Assembly (NCBI GenBank): GCA_025594325.1
Contig: JANHCV010000009.1
Coordinates: forward strand, 930,001 to 994,000
Reading direction: 5' to 3'
Source of the DNA: Blastocladiella emersonii ATCC 22665
Lineage: Eukaryota; Blastocladiomycota; Blastocladiomycetes; Blastocladiales; Blastocladiaceae
DNA: 64,000 bases
Every line of letters begins with the position of its first letter. Positions within the stretch are counted from its first letter, which is position 1. The notes beneath the pieces are model-generated. The model was given only the letters and a program-made list of their open reading frames with translations. It was not told the DNA's origin and searched no databases. Position numbers and translations under genes: made by a program. Shown piece after piece: positions 32,902 through 44,098 of the stretch.

Positions 32902-34562
32902 ATGGTGAATCATAGACTTACAGAAACCATGCCGAACGCGACGCCCGAGTCTACAGCGGGATCGAGCCGCGAGCCCGGTCCCCTCGCGCCGAACGAGCGC
33001 CCTGTCATCGTCGTGCCCGAGCTCCCGCTTCCGACCCCGCCGGCGTCCGCTGCTCCTCCATCGCCGGATGTCTCGGCTCCGCAGAGCCGGACGGCCGAGA
33101 CCGTCGCCGAGTGGGCCTACTACCAGGCGCTCGTCGACGTCCTCACCCAGGAACACGCGCTCGCTCCTCTCTCCGCCGCTCCGCTTCCGGTCGGCACGGC
33201 GCCCGGCGCGGACGAGCTTCTCGACTCGCTCGTCAGCACGCTCGACCGCCACTCTTCGCGCAAGCTCAAGCTGCTCAGCGGCAGAACAACTCGCTTTGGA
33301 TCAACCATCTACGAGCGCCCGCTCCTCATCGGCTCGCTGATCCGCAAGCATAGCGCACGCGTCACGCGCGAGGCAAGCTCGCCGCCGGCCGGCGACTCGG
33401 CCATCCGTTTCGCGCTCGCGTCGCTGCTCGCGGACGTCGAGCGGGGCCGCGTTCCGCAGACGATCTCGACGGACTACATTTCGAAGGACAGGCGTACGCC
33501 CGTCGACGTTCATGCGCCCTTCATCCGTCTCAACGGCGCCGTCGTCTACAACTTCCGCGCGCTCGGCGATCACGCGCGGGCCTCGGCCGTCGCCGAGGCG
33601 GCTCTCGCTCTCACTTCCGCACCGGCCCGGATCCAGCCCGCTTCTCGTCGACCTGCGATTCTGGTCGACGTCGACTCCGAGCTTGAGCTGCCGCTTGCTT
33701 ACCTCAACTCCAGCGACGCCCGCGAGTCTCAGGACAAGCTCGAGAACGAACCCGACGAGGACGGCCGTGTTGCCACTACACCCGACGCGACCATGCCCTC
33801 GGACGCGACCGCCGACTTGGACAATGACCGCGACTCGGACCGGTCCTCGCTGCCACCCGAACCACGTCGCCCCGTGGCCACCCGCTCCTCCGCCAAGCGC
33901 CGCAAGCGGCCCGCCGACGGCTCGCCCGCGCTCCCGTCCGCCAAGCGTCACGCTGCTGCTGCCCTCCCGCCAACACGGTCTTCGCCCGCCGCGTCCGAAG
34001 CTGCTTTCGAACACGATGTCGCTCCGGTCCTCGAACCCGAACCGTTCCTCGCGCGCAGGATCCAGCTTTTGAGCCCATGGCAGTCGAACTTGCGGCAGTC
34101 GAACTCGTGCCTGTCGAGCATACAGCTGTCGAGCTCGCTTCGTCGCCCGCATTGCACGTCTCAAACGATGATGCAATCGTCTCTACTTCTTTCCTGGCCC
34201 TCGCGCTCGGCCGACTTCCCGACGAATCCAAGCCCATGACTATCGAATTCGCCGTTGTCGCGCCTGTTCCGACCACTCTCGCTCCGAGCGCGGTCGCCGC
34301 GGCGAGCGATGCGAGCGCATTGACTCCCGCCCCCGCCACACTCGCGCCCGGCCAGCTTCCAGCCGAGTTTCTCGACCGTGCGCGGTCGCTGCCCGCCAGC
34401 CGCATGACCTTCCTCATGATCGCGCACGAGCTCTCCAACGCCCTTGACCTCGACAGCCAGCAGGACGTGGTCGAGGCCGCGACCGACGCTGCGTTCCTTG
34501 GGTGGGCAACGGAGAAGTTCATTGGGTTTCTGAATACACTTGCCGCCCCCGCGAAGGAGTAA
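32902..34562 (+). pseudogene. Family II gene 1, frameshifted near the C-terminal domain
   Basis: The main frame from 32902 (alternative ATG 32929) holds the family N-terminal domain (VAEWAYYQALVDVLTQEH, PLPVGTAPGADELLDSL), the middle domain (IRFALASLLADVERGRVP, DVHAPFIRL, VVYNFRALGD), an acidic linker and an NLS-like stretch (AKRRKRPADGSPALPSAKR). It then loses the family frame near 34,050 and ends at 34239. The C-terminal domain continues in another frame to 34562 (PAEFLDRARSLPASRMTF, ATEKFIGFLNTLAAP). The only GT-AG pairs at the switch would make introns of 32-43 nt without a branch site, so a frameshift is more likely. Function unknown. Confidence 0.6.
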
Positions 34563-34961
34563 CATCCTCATGCGCTGGTCTTGACTTTTTCGTTAGCACT
34601 GCTACCTTGGTTCAGGCGCCCGCGCTTGCAGGGCGGGTGAGAGACAATGTCTCGCACACGTCACATGTTTGATTGACGCGTCTCCGCGCCACGTTGGGCA
34701 CGGACTGAAGGCCACCGAGCTCCTCACATTGGAAATGCGTCTCCACTCAATCTCGTTGGTTGAATTTACCCCAGCTTCAATGTTGAAGCCCAGCGCGGAG
34801 AGGGAGCAGTTGCTGGCGCTACAGGGCGCCAATTAATTGAATTCCGTGCCAGTAAACTAAATTTATTCATTGACATTCTTTGTCTGCGCCAGGGGATGTG
34901 CGAGCAGCGAACCAGTTGAAGTCGAAAGGGCAAAGCTGTTGGTGGGGAAAAGGGATGAAAC
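34563..34961. other. Spacer between family II genes 1 and 2
   Basis: No gene is seen. It contains the composite motif at 34649-34682 and the 5' leader of family II gene 2. Confidence 0.5.
34649..34682 (+). promoter_or_regulatory. 34-nt composite motif, 3' of family II gene 1
   Basis: GTCTCGCACACG, TCACATG, TTTGATTG, ACGCGTC in direct succession. It starts 87 bp after the C-terminal-domain stop of family II gene 1. Confidence 0.55.
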
Positions 34962-36683
34962 ATGATCACAGGATGTTATCGTCACTCGTCCATGCAGACG
35001 CGAATGAATTCACAACTTGCTGAAACTATGTCAGCCGCAGCTTCGCACCCCGCTGCCGGGGCCCAACGTCAACACGCTAGGCTCACACCCAACGAGCTGT
35101 CTGCGCCACATGCACTGGTGCCAACTACAGCAGCGACTACCGCTTCTCAAGCGCCCGCCCCTTCAGCACCCATCTCTCTTGCACGCGATTTTCCAGCGAC
35201 CGCTTCTGCTTCGCCACCAGCTCGCGATGAACTTACCGCTGAACTTGTCAGCGAGTGGGCGTGCTACCAGGCGCTCATTCTCGTCCTTTCCAATGAACAC
35301 TCCCGGTCGCCTCTTCCAAGTACCCCACTTCCCATTGGCCTGAGCCCTGGCGCCAAACAGCTTCTTGACACACTTCTCAGGATGATTGAGCCGCGTGCCG
35401 AGGACAAGCACTCTTTGATCCATCTTTATACGCATTGGAAGAACGTTTCCCGGCGCTCGCGCACCATTCAATTGGCGCTCGAGAGACACTGCAAGTTGGC
35501 CGCGCCAGAAATGACAAACTCGAACATGATCATCCGCCTCGGCCTTAAATCGATCCTTGAGAAAGTCAAGCTTGGTCATGTTCCGGCTTTCACCAAAACG
35601 GATTATGTCCCAAAAGACAGCTTTGCAGCGACGATTATTCACGCACCCTTTGTCCGCCGTGTTGACCAAGATGGAGTCGTTTCGGTCTTCTACAACTTGG
35701 CTGCGCTGGGTGATAACTCGCACCCTGTGCCTGCTGCAGCCCCCGCTCCCACTGCAGCCCCCGCCCCTGCTGAAGCCCCCGCCCCTGCTACAGCCCTCAA
35801 CCCCCCTCAAACTTCTGTTTCCAACTTATCCGCACCCAAGCGAACTCGACTTGCGCGGGTGCTTATGGTTGACTCTGAGTCTTCTGAGTCTGATTCTGAG
35901 TCAGATCCCAAACATCCGCTGGGACTTGATCTCAACTCAAACGAGACGCACAATGTCAACCCAATCAACGAAAACGCGACGTTTGGTGTCCTCACGCCGG
36001 ATCCTAAGCCAAGCGATCACTCGCTTACGGACTTGGCTGGCGACAAGCTGCCTTCTCACCAGCTGGAACCGACGCTTCTCCATGCTCCTTGTTCTGTGTC
36101 GACCCGGACAAAGCGACCTGCCAAATCGCCAACGCGTTCTCCTGTGGCTCCCAAGCGACGCGCCATTTTTTCCACGGCCACACGACCCCCTATGCTTACC
36201 CCTCTTGTGCGTGCGCCTGGACTTGTACCTGTCGCCGACATCACGTCTGAACTGGATCAAGCAGTCAACCCAATTCCCGCTCCTGGAACTTCACTCCCTG
36301 CTGTCTCCACTGCTGCCACACTTGCACCAGCAGTTTTGCCTGCCGCTTCACCAAGCGCAGCTATGCCTGCCGCTGCGCCAAGCGCAATTATTCACGCTTC
36401 GACGACAGTTGTGTTGCCAGCATCCTCGACCGCCAGCACCACTTGCGCCGCGACTGCTTCCGCCCCAGCTCGCCCTGGCACCCAATTTTCTACCGAGTTC
36501 CTGGAGAACGTGCGCTCGTTCCCTCCCGACGCAATAACTTTCCAGTTTGTTTTGAACGAGTTCGCCAAGGTCAACAAGCTTGACAGCACAGTCAAGCTGA
36601 ACGATTATGCGCTTTGCGGCGCACGCGTTGGGTACTCTGTGGACAAGTTCATTGAGTTTCTCAACAAATTTGTGGCCCCGTGA
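34962..36683 (+). CDS. Family II gene 2, intact (unknown, probably nuclear protein)
   Basis: Single exon, up to 573 residues from 34962. In-frame ATGs at 35004 and 35028 fit better with gene 1, whose leader matches around them. N-terminal domain: LVSEWACYQALILVLSNEH and PLPIGLSPGAKQLLD. Middle domain: IIRLGLKSILEKVKLGHVP, TDYVPKD, IHAPFVRRV, VFYNLAALGD. Then an Ala/Pro repeat (APAPTAAPAPAEAPAPA), an Asp/Ser/Glu-rich stretch, a basic cluster (TRTKRPAKSPTRSPVAPKRR) and the C-terminal domain (STEFLENVRSFPPDAITF, YSVDKFIEFLNKFVAP). Codon use is less GC-rich than in housekeeping neighbours. The NLS-like cluster suggests a nuclear role. I do not recognise the family. Confidence 0.65.
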   Translation: MITGCYRHSSMQTRMNSQLAETMSAAASHPAAGAQRQHARLTPNELSAPHALVPTTAATTASQAPAPSAPISLARDFPATASASPPARDELTAELVSEWACYQALILVLSNEHSRSPLPSTPLPIGLSPGAKQLLDTLLRMIEPRAEDKHSLIHLYTHWKNVSRRSRTIQLALERHCKLAAPEMTNSNMIIRLGLKSILEKVKLGHVPAFTKTDYVPKDSFAATIIHAPFVRRVDQDGVVSVFYNLAALGDNSHPVPAAAPAPTAAPAPAEAPAPATALNPPQTSVSNLSAPKRTRLARVLMVDSESSESDSESDPKHPLGLDLNSNETHNVNPINENATFGVLTPDPKPSDHSLTDLAGDKLPSHQLEPTLLHAPCSVSTRTKRPAKSPTRSPVAPKRRAIFSTATRPPMLTPLVRAPGLVPVADITSELDQAVNPIPAPGTSLPAVSTAATLAPAVLPAASPSAAMPAAAPSAIIHASTTVVLPASSTASTTCAATASAPARPGTQFSTEFLENVRSFPPDAITFQFVLNEFAKVNKLDSTVKLNDYALCGARVGYSVDKFIEFLNKFVAP

Positions 36684-37072
36684 TGGAGCATGCTCCTTGC
36701 GCTGTTGGTCGGATGTTTTGTGCGTTTGTGCGCGTAAGCACACGAGGGAAATCATGTCTTGTACCTTAGAAGCTCATGTCTCGCACTTCTCACGTGTTTG
36801 ATTGACGCGTCAATACATACTGCTCCTTGAGCTGACAAAGCTACGACATGGCAGCGTTCACGCCCGCACCCATGCCTTGCTGCGTGTGCTGCGTCCTTGA
36901 CCTCAACATGGGCTGGGATTTGTTTCTCAAGGCGTGATCGTGCAGTGCCGCGGCGGATATAAGTAGTTCACGGAGCGCGTTATTGTGGTCCGGCGCGAGC
37001 GCGGCCAATGAATGGGTGGTTAGAGCGCGTTCGAGTTGAAGATTAAGGCAACAAAGCCTGCTACGAGCCACG
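36684..37072. other. Spacer between family II genes 2 and 3
   Basis: No gene is seen; it holds the composite motif at 36778-36811. Confidence 0.5.
36778..36811 (+). promoter_or_regulatory. 34-nt composite motif, 3' of family II gene 2
   Basis: GTCTCGCACTTC, TCACGTG, TTTGATTG, ACGCGTC. It starts 95 bp after the gene 2 stop codon. It contains a full CACGTG E-box and a full ACGCGT. Confidence 0.55.
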
Positions 37073-38584
37073 GTGAGTGCTTGCAGGAAAAATCATGCGC
37101 CGTGCGCCACTTGCATGCGCGTGCCGCTTCACCACCGCTTGCCACAACGCTCTCGCTCTCCCCAAGCTCGCACTTCTCAACACACAGCTAATGAACTTCG
37201 GGGCCCTGATCTTGCTATGGACGACATATTCAATGACGACTGGCTGCATTCCTTGCTAGAGTCCAAGGATGACCATCTGACGCCTCCTGTTGGAAGCGCG
37301 CTCACTTTGGCAGCCGCACCCAACGCCGATCCGCTTCGACTTTTGCTATTGGACTCCGAACATCTTGCGCCAGCAACGGTGCCATTCCGGCCGCCTCCGG
37401 CACAGCTGGCAGCGGTGGGGCCGCGCCATCCGACAATGCCTCAACCTCTCGTCCTTTGGTCTGCTCAACCTCCCCCGCCGCCCGCGCTCGCCGCAGCATC
37501 AAGAGCGACCACAATCCCTGCCTTTTCTTCTGTTCTTCCGCGCGTTTCCAGATCGATCCCCATCCACTTGGCATCAGAACTCCAAGCGCGCTCTCCGCCT
37601 GCTCTTCCACCTCAATCAGCGCTGCTGCCTGAACCAACGGTCACTTGTTCCTCGCCATTACGCATGCCTGATCTGTCACAACTTGCAATCCCGCAGGCTC
37701 CGACTTCAAGGCCACAAACGTCTCCCTCGAGCGAAGTTTTGCCTCTCATGAGCTCCACGGCGATCGACAAGCTGGCCTTTTACCAGGCGCTCCTTGCCGT
37801 GCTTGCACTTGAACACATGCGTGCCCCGCTGCGCGCAAACCCGCTTCCCGTTGGCACGACGCCCGGCGCCAGCAGGCTGCTTGACTAGATGATCACCGCA
37901 GTAACGTCGCATGGTGCCCGCAAGCTCCAAGTCTTACATTCGTACCGCGGCGGTATGCTCATGAGGCTCAAGCCAATTCGCACGTCGCTCCTCAAATACA
38001 GCTCGCAGGGCGATCGACTGCACTCGCAGCGCGCGCAGACCACGGCGATCCGCGACTCAATCGTGGTACTTTTGGCCGGCGTTGCCGACGGCAAGATTCC
38101 GTGCTCCATTGACTCGGGTCATGTTCCCAAGGACGGCCAAGAGTCGGTTGTCGTCCATGTTCCTTTTGTCCGGCGCGTCACGGATCAGGGCAAGCTTGCC
38201 GTTCACTATAACTTTGACGCGTTTTCGCATGATCTCCGCCTTGCGCCGCCCGAAACTGAAAACACTGACGCTTCAGGTCCTATACTGCTCCCCGAGACCA
38301 AGATTCTGTTTGCGCACAATTCCTTGTCTGTGCAGGCCAAGAAATCGCAACCTGGTCACGGTTGCGACTCCAACATGGCGGCCGTGGTCGCCGCTTCACA
38401 GCTCGCTCAAGAAACCGCTTGCAAAGTGACGGAAGCGCGGAGTGACAATGCGAAAGAGCTTGATTCAGACGCAAGTCTGGAATCCGAGTCGGACTGCCCA
38501 GCTTCTTGGCCACAGTCTCGCCCTCACCCTCGCCCAACGGTCTGTCAGATCAAAGGAGAGAATTTGAGTCGTGGCGTCGGGTGA
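37073..38584 (+). pseudogene. Family II gene 3, in-frame stop and no C-terminal domain
   Basis: One frame runs from 37073 to 38584, interrupted by TAG at 37886-37888 immediately followed by ATG. Before the stop: KLAFYQALLAVLALEHMRAPL and PLPVGTTPGASRLLD. After it: IRDSIVVLLAGVADGKIP, SGHVPKD, VVHVPFVRRV, VHYNFDAF. Other copies have Ser or Thr after LLD. The C-terminal FIEFLN-type domain and the NLS-like cluster are absent. The N-terminal 200 residues are Pro/Ala-rich and unlike other copies. Two separate proteins are possible, but loss of the family tail favours a pseudogene. Confidence 0.6.
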
Positions 38585-39182
38585 TGCCGCGTGACGCAAA
38601 GGGGAGGACGCGAAGGGGAGCTCGCCGCTGCCCACCTGCGAGTTCGGAACTCTGGAGCACTCGAAGCGTGAAGGGAAAGCAGACGACGGAATTAAATGTA
38701 ACTCACGGCAAACACTTCGTTACGATGTCTCCGACTGTGAGCCGCGACGACGGGGGTAGTCGGCGTGGGGTGCTGGAGTCACGGCCGCGCCGGCCACGGT
38801 CACGGTGGGCTCAATGGCCGTCTGCGGGCCTCGAAACGGGTCGAAGAGACAGCGCGGAATGCAACTCGTGAGTGGGCAGCGCTGGTAGCGCGGGTAGCAA
38901 GTTCGGGTTGAGCGCGGTCAGTGGGGAGGCCACGAGGGCTCGGGGCGAGGCGCGACGGCGATTGCAGCTCGAGCGTGATGAGCGGGAGGGTGTGAGCGCC
39001 TGCGGCGAAGTCATGTTTAAGACGATCCTGAGCGATGGGAGGGAAGCTGGGAGCAGCACGTGGCGACGGCGGGCGTATAGCGGGAAGGGGCAGCTCGCGC
39101 GCGTTGCGATGATGGCGCGAGAGACGACGTGCAGGTGTTGACGCGGCGACGCGGGCAGCGGCTACGCAGCAACAACGGCGGC

Positions 39183-39870
39183 GGCAGGATGATCGCCGAC
39201 CAAGCGCCTGCGGCGAGGATTGACGTACGGAGTTGAGTGATAGTATGGTCGTCGGTTATGGTCGTCAGGATCGAGTGAAGCAATGAGATCTGGTCGTAGA
39301 GGCGCGTCGTGTTTCAGCCGCGGCCGCCACGGCACCTTGGAGACGACTGACTGTTGCAACGCGGCGCCGCACGAAACGCGCGCCTTAATACTCCAAGTAG
39401 GTAAAGGAATCATAACGAATAGCAACAGGGCCCGCAAGCGAGCACCTTGGCGGCCAGCGATCAAGGGTACGGCTATGAAGCGACGTGTCGCGCTGATCGC
39501 CTTCGCCGCGGCATGCGCCGCGGATCGTCAAAGACGGCGGAAGAGTGATCGCTGACTTTGCGCCTGCGGCGAGGATCTACGGTTGGAGTTGAGTAATGGA
39601 ATGGTCGTCGGTTATGTTCGCCAGGATCGAGTGGAGAAGAGGGACCTGGTCGCGGGGACGCGTCGTGTTTCAGCCGCGGCCGCCACGCTTCCTTGGAGAC
39701 GGCGCGGCGCTGGACGCGAAGCGCATCGCGAAAGTCCAAGGAGGGAAAGGGATCGTAACGATTAGCATCAGGGCCAGCCGCGAGTGGACTCTCTGGCGGC
39801 CGGCGACCAAGGATACGGCCGTGAAGCAACGGTCCGCGCTGTTCGCCCTCGCTTCGGCATGCGCCGAGGC
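39183..39870 (+). repeat. Diverged tandem duplication, two units of about 340 bp
   Basis: Unit 1 is about 39183-39522, unit 2 about 39540-39870. Shared anchors include CGCCTGCGGCGAGGAT (39205 and 39561), ATGGTCGTCGGTTATG and TTTCAGCCGCGGCCGCCACG. The offset is about 350 bp with many substitutions, so the duplication is old. Confidence 0.65.
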
Positions 39871-40232
39871 TCAACGAACGTTTGAGCCCACGGGAAACCG
39901 CGAACTGGAGCCGCGAGAGCCGACTTGCCTCGCAGAAAAGCTGGGCGACGTCGGCGACCGTGAGATACGTACGCACGCACGCGCGACGGCAAGCACGACG
40001 ACGATTCGGAACGGCACGCACGCCATGACCCATCCAGCGCGACCAAAACCCAAACCGAACACCGTGAAGCGATCGACCTGGAGCGGCCGCCACGCGAAAA
40101 GCGACACCGAAGGCTCGTAGACGCACGTAAACGCGGGATCACGGTGCAGGGTCAACTCGCGACCGCCGAAACTCGCAGGCTGGGACCGACCGCGCGCCGT
40201 TGCGAGGGCCGACCGCGGGAACGCGCGCCACT

Positions 40233-40539
40233 CCCGCCCGCCCACATCTAAAGAGCGACCCTTGCACGGCGCCCACGTTGCATCAGCCGTAAGAAAGCAG
40301 CCGTACGCAGACCAAGAGTGTAGCGGGCCGAGGGACGGCGCGCGCTTCGCACGCGGTCGCGCTACCGCACGACGAAACGACGCGAGGGGCAAGCACTGAC
40401 CCACTCCCCGCCCACATCTAAAGAGCGACCCTTGCACGGCGCCCACGCTGCATCGCCCGCGAGAGAGCAGCCGTACGCAGACCAAAGGAGAGATCGACCG
40501 AGGGACGGCGCGCGCGCGCTTCGCGCTCGCGGTCGCGCT
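40233..40539 (+). repeat. Direct repeat, two units of about 130 bp
   Basis: CCCACATCTAAAGAGCGACC begins the conserved core of both copies (40241 and 40411). The cores continue through CTTGCACGGCGCCCACG, GCAGCCGTACGCAGACCAA and GAGGGACGGCGCGCG to about 40363 and 40539. The offset is 170 bp. Confidence 0.75.
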
Positions 40540-41388
40540 GACGCGCGACGAACAGACGACATCACGGCGTGACGACGAAACGGCATGTTGATCGACATGA
40601 GAGGAGATACATTGCAAGTTGCTGGGAGAGCGAGAGAGGGAGAGCGACGATCGGCAGAGAGAGAGCGCCGAGGTCGAGGGAAGCGCCGAGGTGGAGAGAA
40701 AAAACAAAAGAACGCTGGACGGTGATTGGCCGAGCACCAGGGAGCCATAGTTTAGCCAGGAAAAGCCGCTGCAAGGCGACGCCGAAGTCACGCGACTGAC
40801 CGACCAATGAAATGGCGGGACGCTCTTCAGGAGGTGGCGTGAATTGAGGGACGGCGGCTAGAGTAATTGTAGGACGAGGCGCGCTTGGCGCGGGTCAGCA
40901 CGAGCGCCCGGTGGGTGGAGATCTGAAAACGTGGGGCGACGTGGGGAACAAGTGAGCGGGATAGGGAGATCAAGCCGTGAGACGGTCCGCCAGCAGGCGT
41001 AGGAATTTCACCGCCCAGCGGTCCCCCAGCAGCTGCTGCCGTGCCCTAAAAATTCATGCTGCCTGCGCCCCTGCGCCGCCGCCCGAACCGCACGGAACCG
41101 CACCGCGACCGCAATCCCGGTTTTGCCGCCTGGATCGCACGCCCCCCTCCGCACGGGGGCCGCCTGTCGCGGCCCTCGAGCTCGCGTGACCTCGCTGATG
41201 CAGCCGCGCCGCCGCCGCGCCGCCGCGGCCGCCCCCGCCGCCGCTTCCACGCCCCGAGACGACGACGGCGGCGACCGTGATGCAGCGCATAGAGCTCGAC
41301 GCACGCGACTCGAGGCAACGCAACGCTCCTCCTACCCGTACCCGTACCCCACGTCCTGCTCCGCCCTCCCAGCGCCGCCGTCCCCGCC

Positions 41389-43311
41389 ATGCCGCCTCGC
41401 CCGCTCCCCAAACCCGGTCCCAGCACCGGCAGGGCTCGAGACCGTCCCGGCAACGCGGCTGCCTCTAGAAACCGCCGCAACGAGCCCGATACTGTACGAT
41501 CCGGCCCCGTCCCACACGAATGCTTGGCTCTGCTCGTCATGCTCACACTCGTCGCCGCACTCAGATCCCTCGGCTACCACCTCGTGCCCAAGATGTACTG
41601 GCTCTGCGGCGACTTTGGCACCGGTAAGCGCGGCACGGGTCCAGCGCCGTCGCTCCTCCAGCGCAACGACGCCATCCTGCAGCGGCGCGACCTGCACGCG
41701 AGCGCGCGGCGTGGTGACCTTCTCGCGGGCGTGTCTCCCGAGGAGCTCGCCAACCCGAACGACCCCGATTTCGTCCATGACCGCCGACTCCGTGTCCAAG
41801 GACGCGAGTATCTCGGGCTGGTGGGAGCAGTACGTCAAGGGTCTCGTGCCCGGCTACGTCCTCAAGCAGGCCGCCGCGGATCCGCCGCCGGCCAAGGTGT
41901 GGACGGTGCTCGAGCTGACGGAGCGCCTGCTCGGGCTGTCGTCCGACGTTGCGCGCGTGCTCACGGCGTTCCTGTCGCGCATCCACATCCCCGCCGACAA
42001 CTTTTGCGTGTGCCCCGATCCGCCTGTCGCGCTGGACGGCGTGGTGCTTAGCACGCTCGATCGCCGTATCCCCAAGAACAAGGAGCCCTACACGGTCGTG
42101 ACGGATCTCCCGTCCAAGTACACGCGCGCGTCGCGTGCGCCCGACCACTACCTGTCCACGCACCCCGAGTTCCACGCCATGTTCCAGGCGCTCGGCAAGC
42201 ACGAGCTCGTGCTGTGGGAGCCGCTCGCCCAGCTCCAGGCCGAGGTCAAGCACCCGCTGCTCGACCTCCTCTTCCAGTTCCTGCACCACATCCCCGGCAC
42301 CGGTCCCTTCTTCCTCGCTGAGCTTCCTCGAAGCATCCCGGCCCTCGCCCAGATCGCCTTCACGCTCGGCACGATCGTCAACCCGTGTCTGCAGCTGCTC
42401 CCGCGGGCGACGTGGTCCGAGGTGCGCAAGTTCGTTGACGACAACGGCGGCCGCGCCCGTCCTGGCGGCGACGAGTTCGGCACCGAGTTCACCGCCGTGC
42501 TCGAGGAGCATGCGCCCATCATGCGTGACGTCGCGCTCCTGTCGCACGACCACGTCCCGCACCACGTCGCCGTCCAGTCGCTCTTCCGCACACCCGCCCG
42601 CTGCACCTCCGAGCAGTTCGACCAGCTGCGCCGCGACGTGTTCCGCAGCATCCTCGACGTCGCCGAGAAGACGGCCAGCACGGGCCAGGGGATCGACGGG
42701 CTCCCCTTGCCCGACGCTCCGCCCACCTCGAGCCAAGTCGACGCCGCTGCCGCCGCCGCCGCCGCCGCCTCGCTCCGCGCCGACCTCGACAAGTTTTCGG
42801 CGGGTCCTCGCGCGTTCCACCCGAAGTGGTACGCCATCGCCCTGCACGAGATGCTCAGCGCCGCCGACGTGGAAGCCACCGCGCGGCTCGCACAGCCCGA
42901 TGTGGGCAACCGCGACGCGCTCACCGAGACCGTCGCCATGCTGCGCCAGCTGCTCCCGCTCCTCCACCACGTCCTCGTCAACCTGCCGACCCCCGAGGAG
43001 GTCGTCGCCGCGTTCCAGCCGAACCGACCGCCGACCGAGCTGTCCGTCTCGCCGCTGGTCCTGCACGTCGTCAGCAAGCTCCACTCGATCCCGTACCGCT
43101 ACGCCAACCTGCTCGACTCGCTCCCGAGCCTCGACGTGCGCACCAAGTTCCTGCCGCCCGCCGACCGGTACAACCCGCTGATCCAGCCCACGGCCGCGCG
43201 CCCCGAGCTCGAGATGAAGACGCTCGCCCGTGTCGTCGCCGCGAGTCGCGGCACCCGCGGGCCTGTCGTCAAGACGTGGACGTGGTACGGCGACAACGCG
43301 CAGCTCATGGA

Positions 43312-43342
<31 letters not shown>

Positions 43343-44098
43343 TCGCGCAACGGCCGCGCCGTCCGCATCGAGCCGTACACGCCGCCGCCCGGCCACGAGC
43401 ACCACCCGCTCAAGGAGCTCGCGGCGTACGGCATGTGCTTCCCGAACCACGTGCCGATCCGCGTCACCCCCGTGCACGCCGGCGGCATGACCAAGGCCGA
43501 CTCAGCGTGCTCCAAGGAGGCCAAGGACCCGGCCACGTGCGGCGCAGGCGTGCTCGCGTGGTGGTACCTCAGCTGCCGCCGGAGCATCGGGTTCTCCATC
43601 ATGCGTCGCGCAGAAGCTCCGCACCAAGTGTACGCTACGCTGCTGAGCAGATTCCGCAAAATGCCGCCCATCCTCGTGTACGACAACGCGTGCAACGTCG
43701 CCGACTACTGCCTCGGCCGGTTCCCCGCGGCGTTCCGCGACACGCTGTTCCTCGTCGACGAGCTGCACATGCCCGGACACGTGAACTGCGCGCCGTCGTT
43801 CCGCGGCAAGCTGTACCGCGCGCTCGCTGACGTGCCGACCATCCTCCACGAGCAGAAGAACTCGCAGATCGCTGGTCTCAAGTCGATCGCGCCCAAGGCC
43901 TCGTACCCGCTCTTCTCGAACCTGCTTCTGCACCGCATCGCGATGCTGAACGAGCACGAGCTCGAGAAGGACCCCAAGTACTGGGACGCGTGCACCAGCT
44001 CGTTCACCGTCTCGCCCGTTGACGTGGAGTGGGAGGGAGGCGAGGGCGAGGTCGACGACGGTGATGATGATGAAATTGCCGATGTACATAGTGAATAA
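41389..44098 (+). CDS. KDZ-type transposase-related protein
   Basis: The main open frame is 41777-44098 (ATG 41777, 773 residues). A plausible N-terminal segment, 41389 to about 41776, lies in another frame (ECLALLVMLTLVAALRSLGY, SPEELANPNDPDF), so a small intron or a frameshift joins them. The C-terminal third carries the KDZ signature: HAGGMTKADSACSKEAK, RSIGFSIMRRAEAPHQVYA, ILVYDNACNVADYCL, FLVDELHMPGHVNCAPSF, EQKNSQIAGLKSIAPKASY. KDZ (Kyakuja-Dileera-Zisupton) proteins are transposases or derived from them, and are common in basidiomycetes with cysteine-cluster partners. No terminal repeats were noticed. The main frame is long and clean, which could mean a domesticated gene or a recent insertion. 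Confidence 0.65.

Larger units (their letters stand above)
38585..41388. other. Gene-free stretch with two direct-repeat pairs
   Basis: 2.8 kb of GC-rich DNA with open frames on both strands but no recognisable protein. It holds two pairs of diverged tandem duplications (separate entries) and a purine-rich GAGAGAG tract near 40.62-40.68 kb. Confidence 0.45.

Noticed and set aside
34009-34053. A 32-43 nt intron to join the two frames of family II gene 1
   Set aside because: Shorter than every other intron in the window and lacking a branch site.
42148-43477. Antisense ORFs over the KDZ gene
   Set aside because: The sense strand carries clear KDZ motifs; the antisense frames are compositional.
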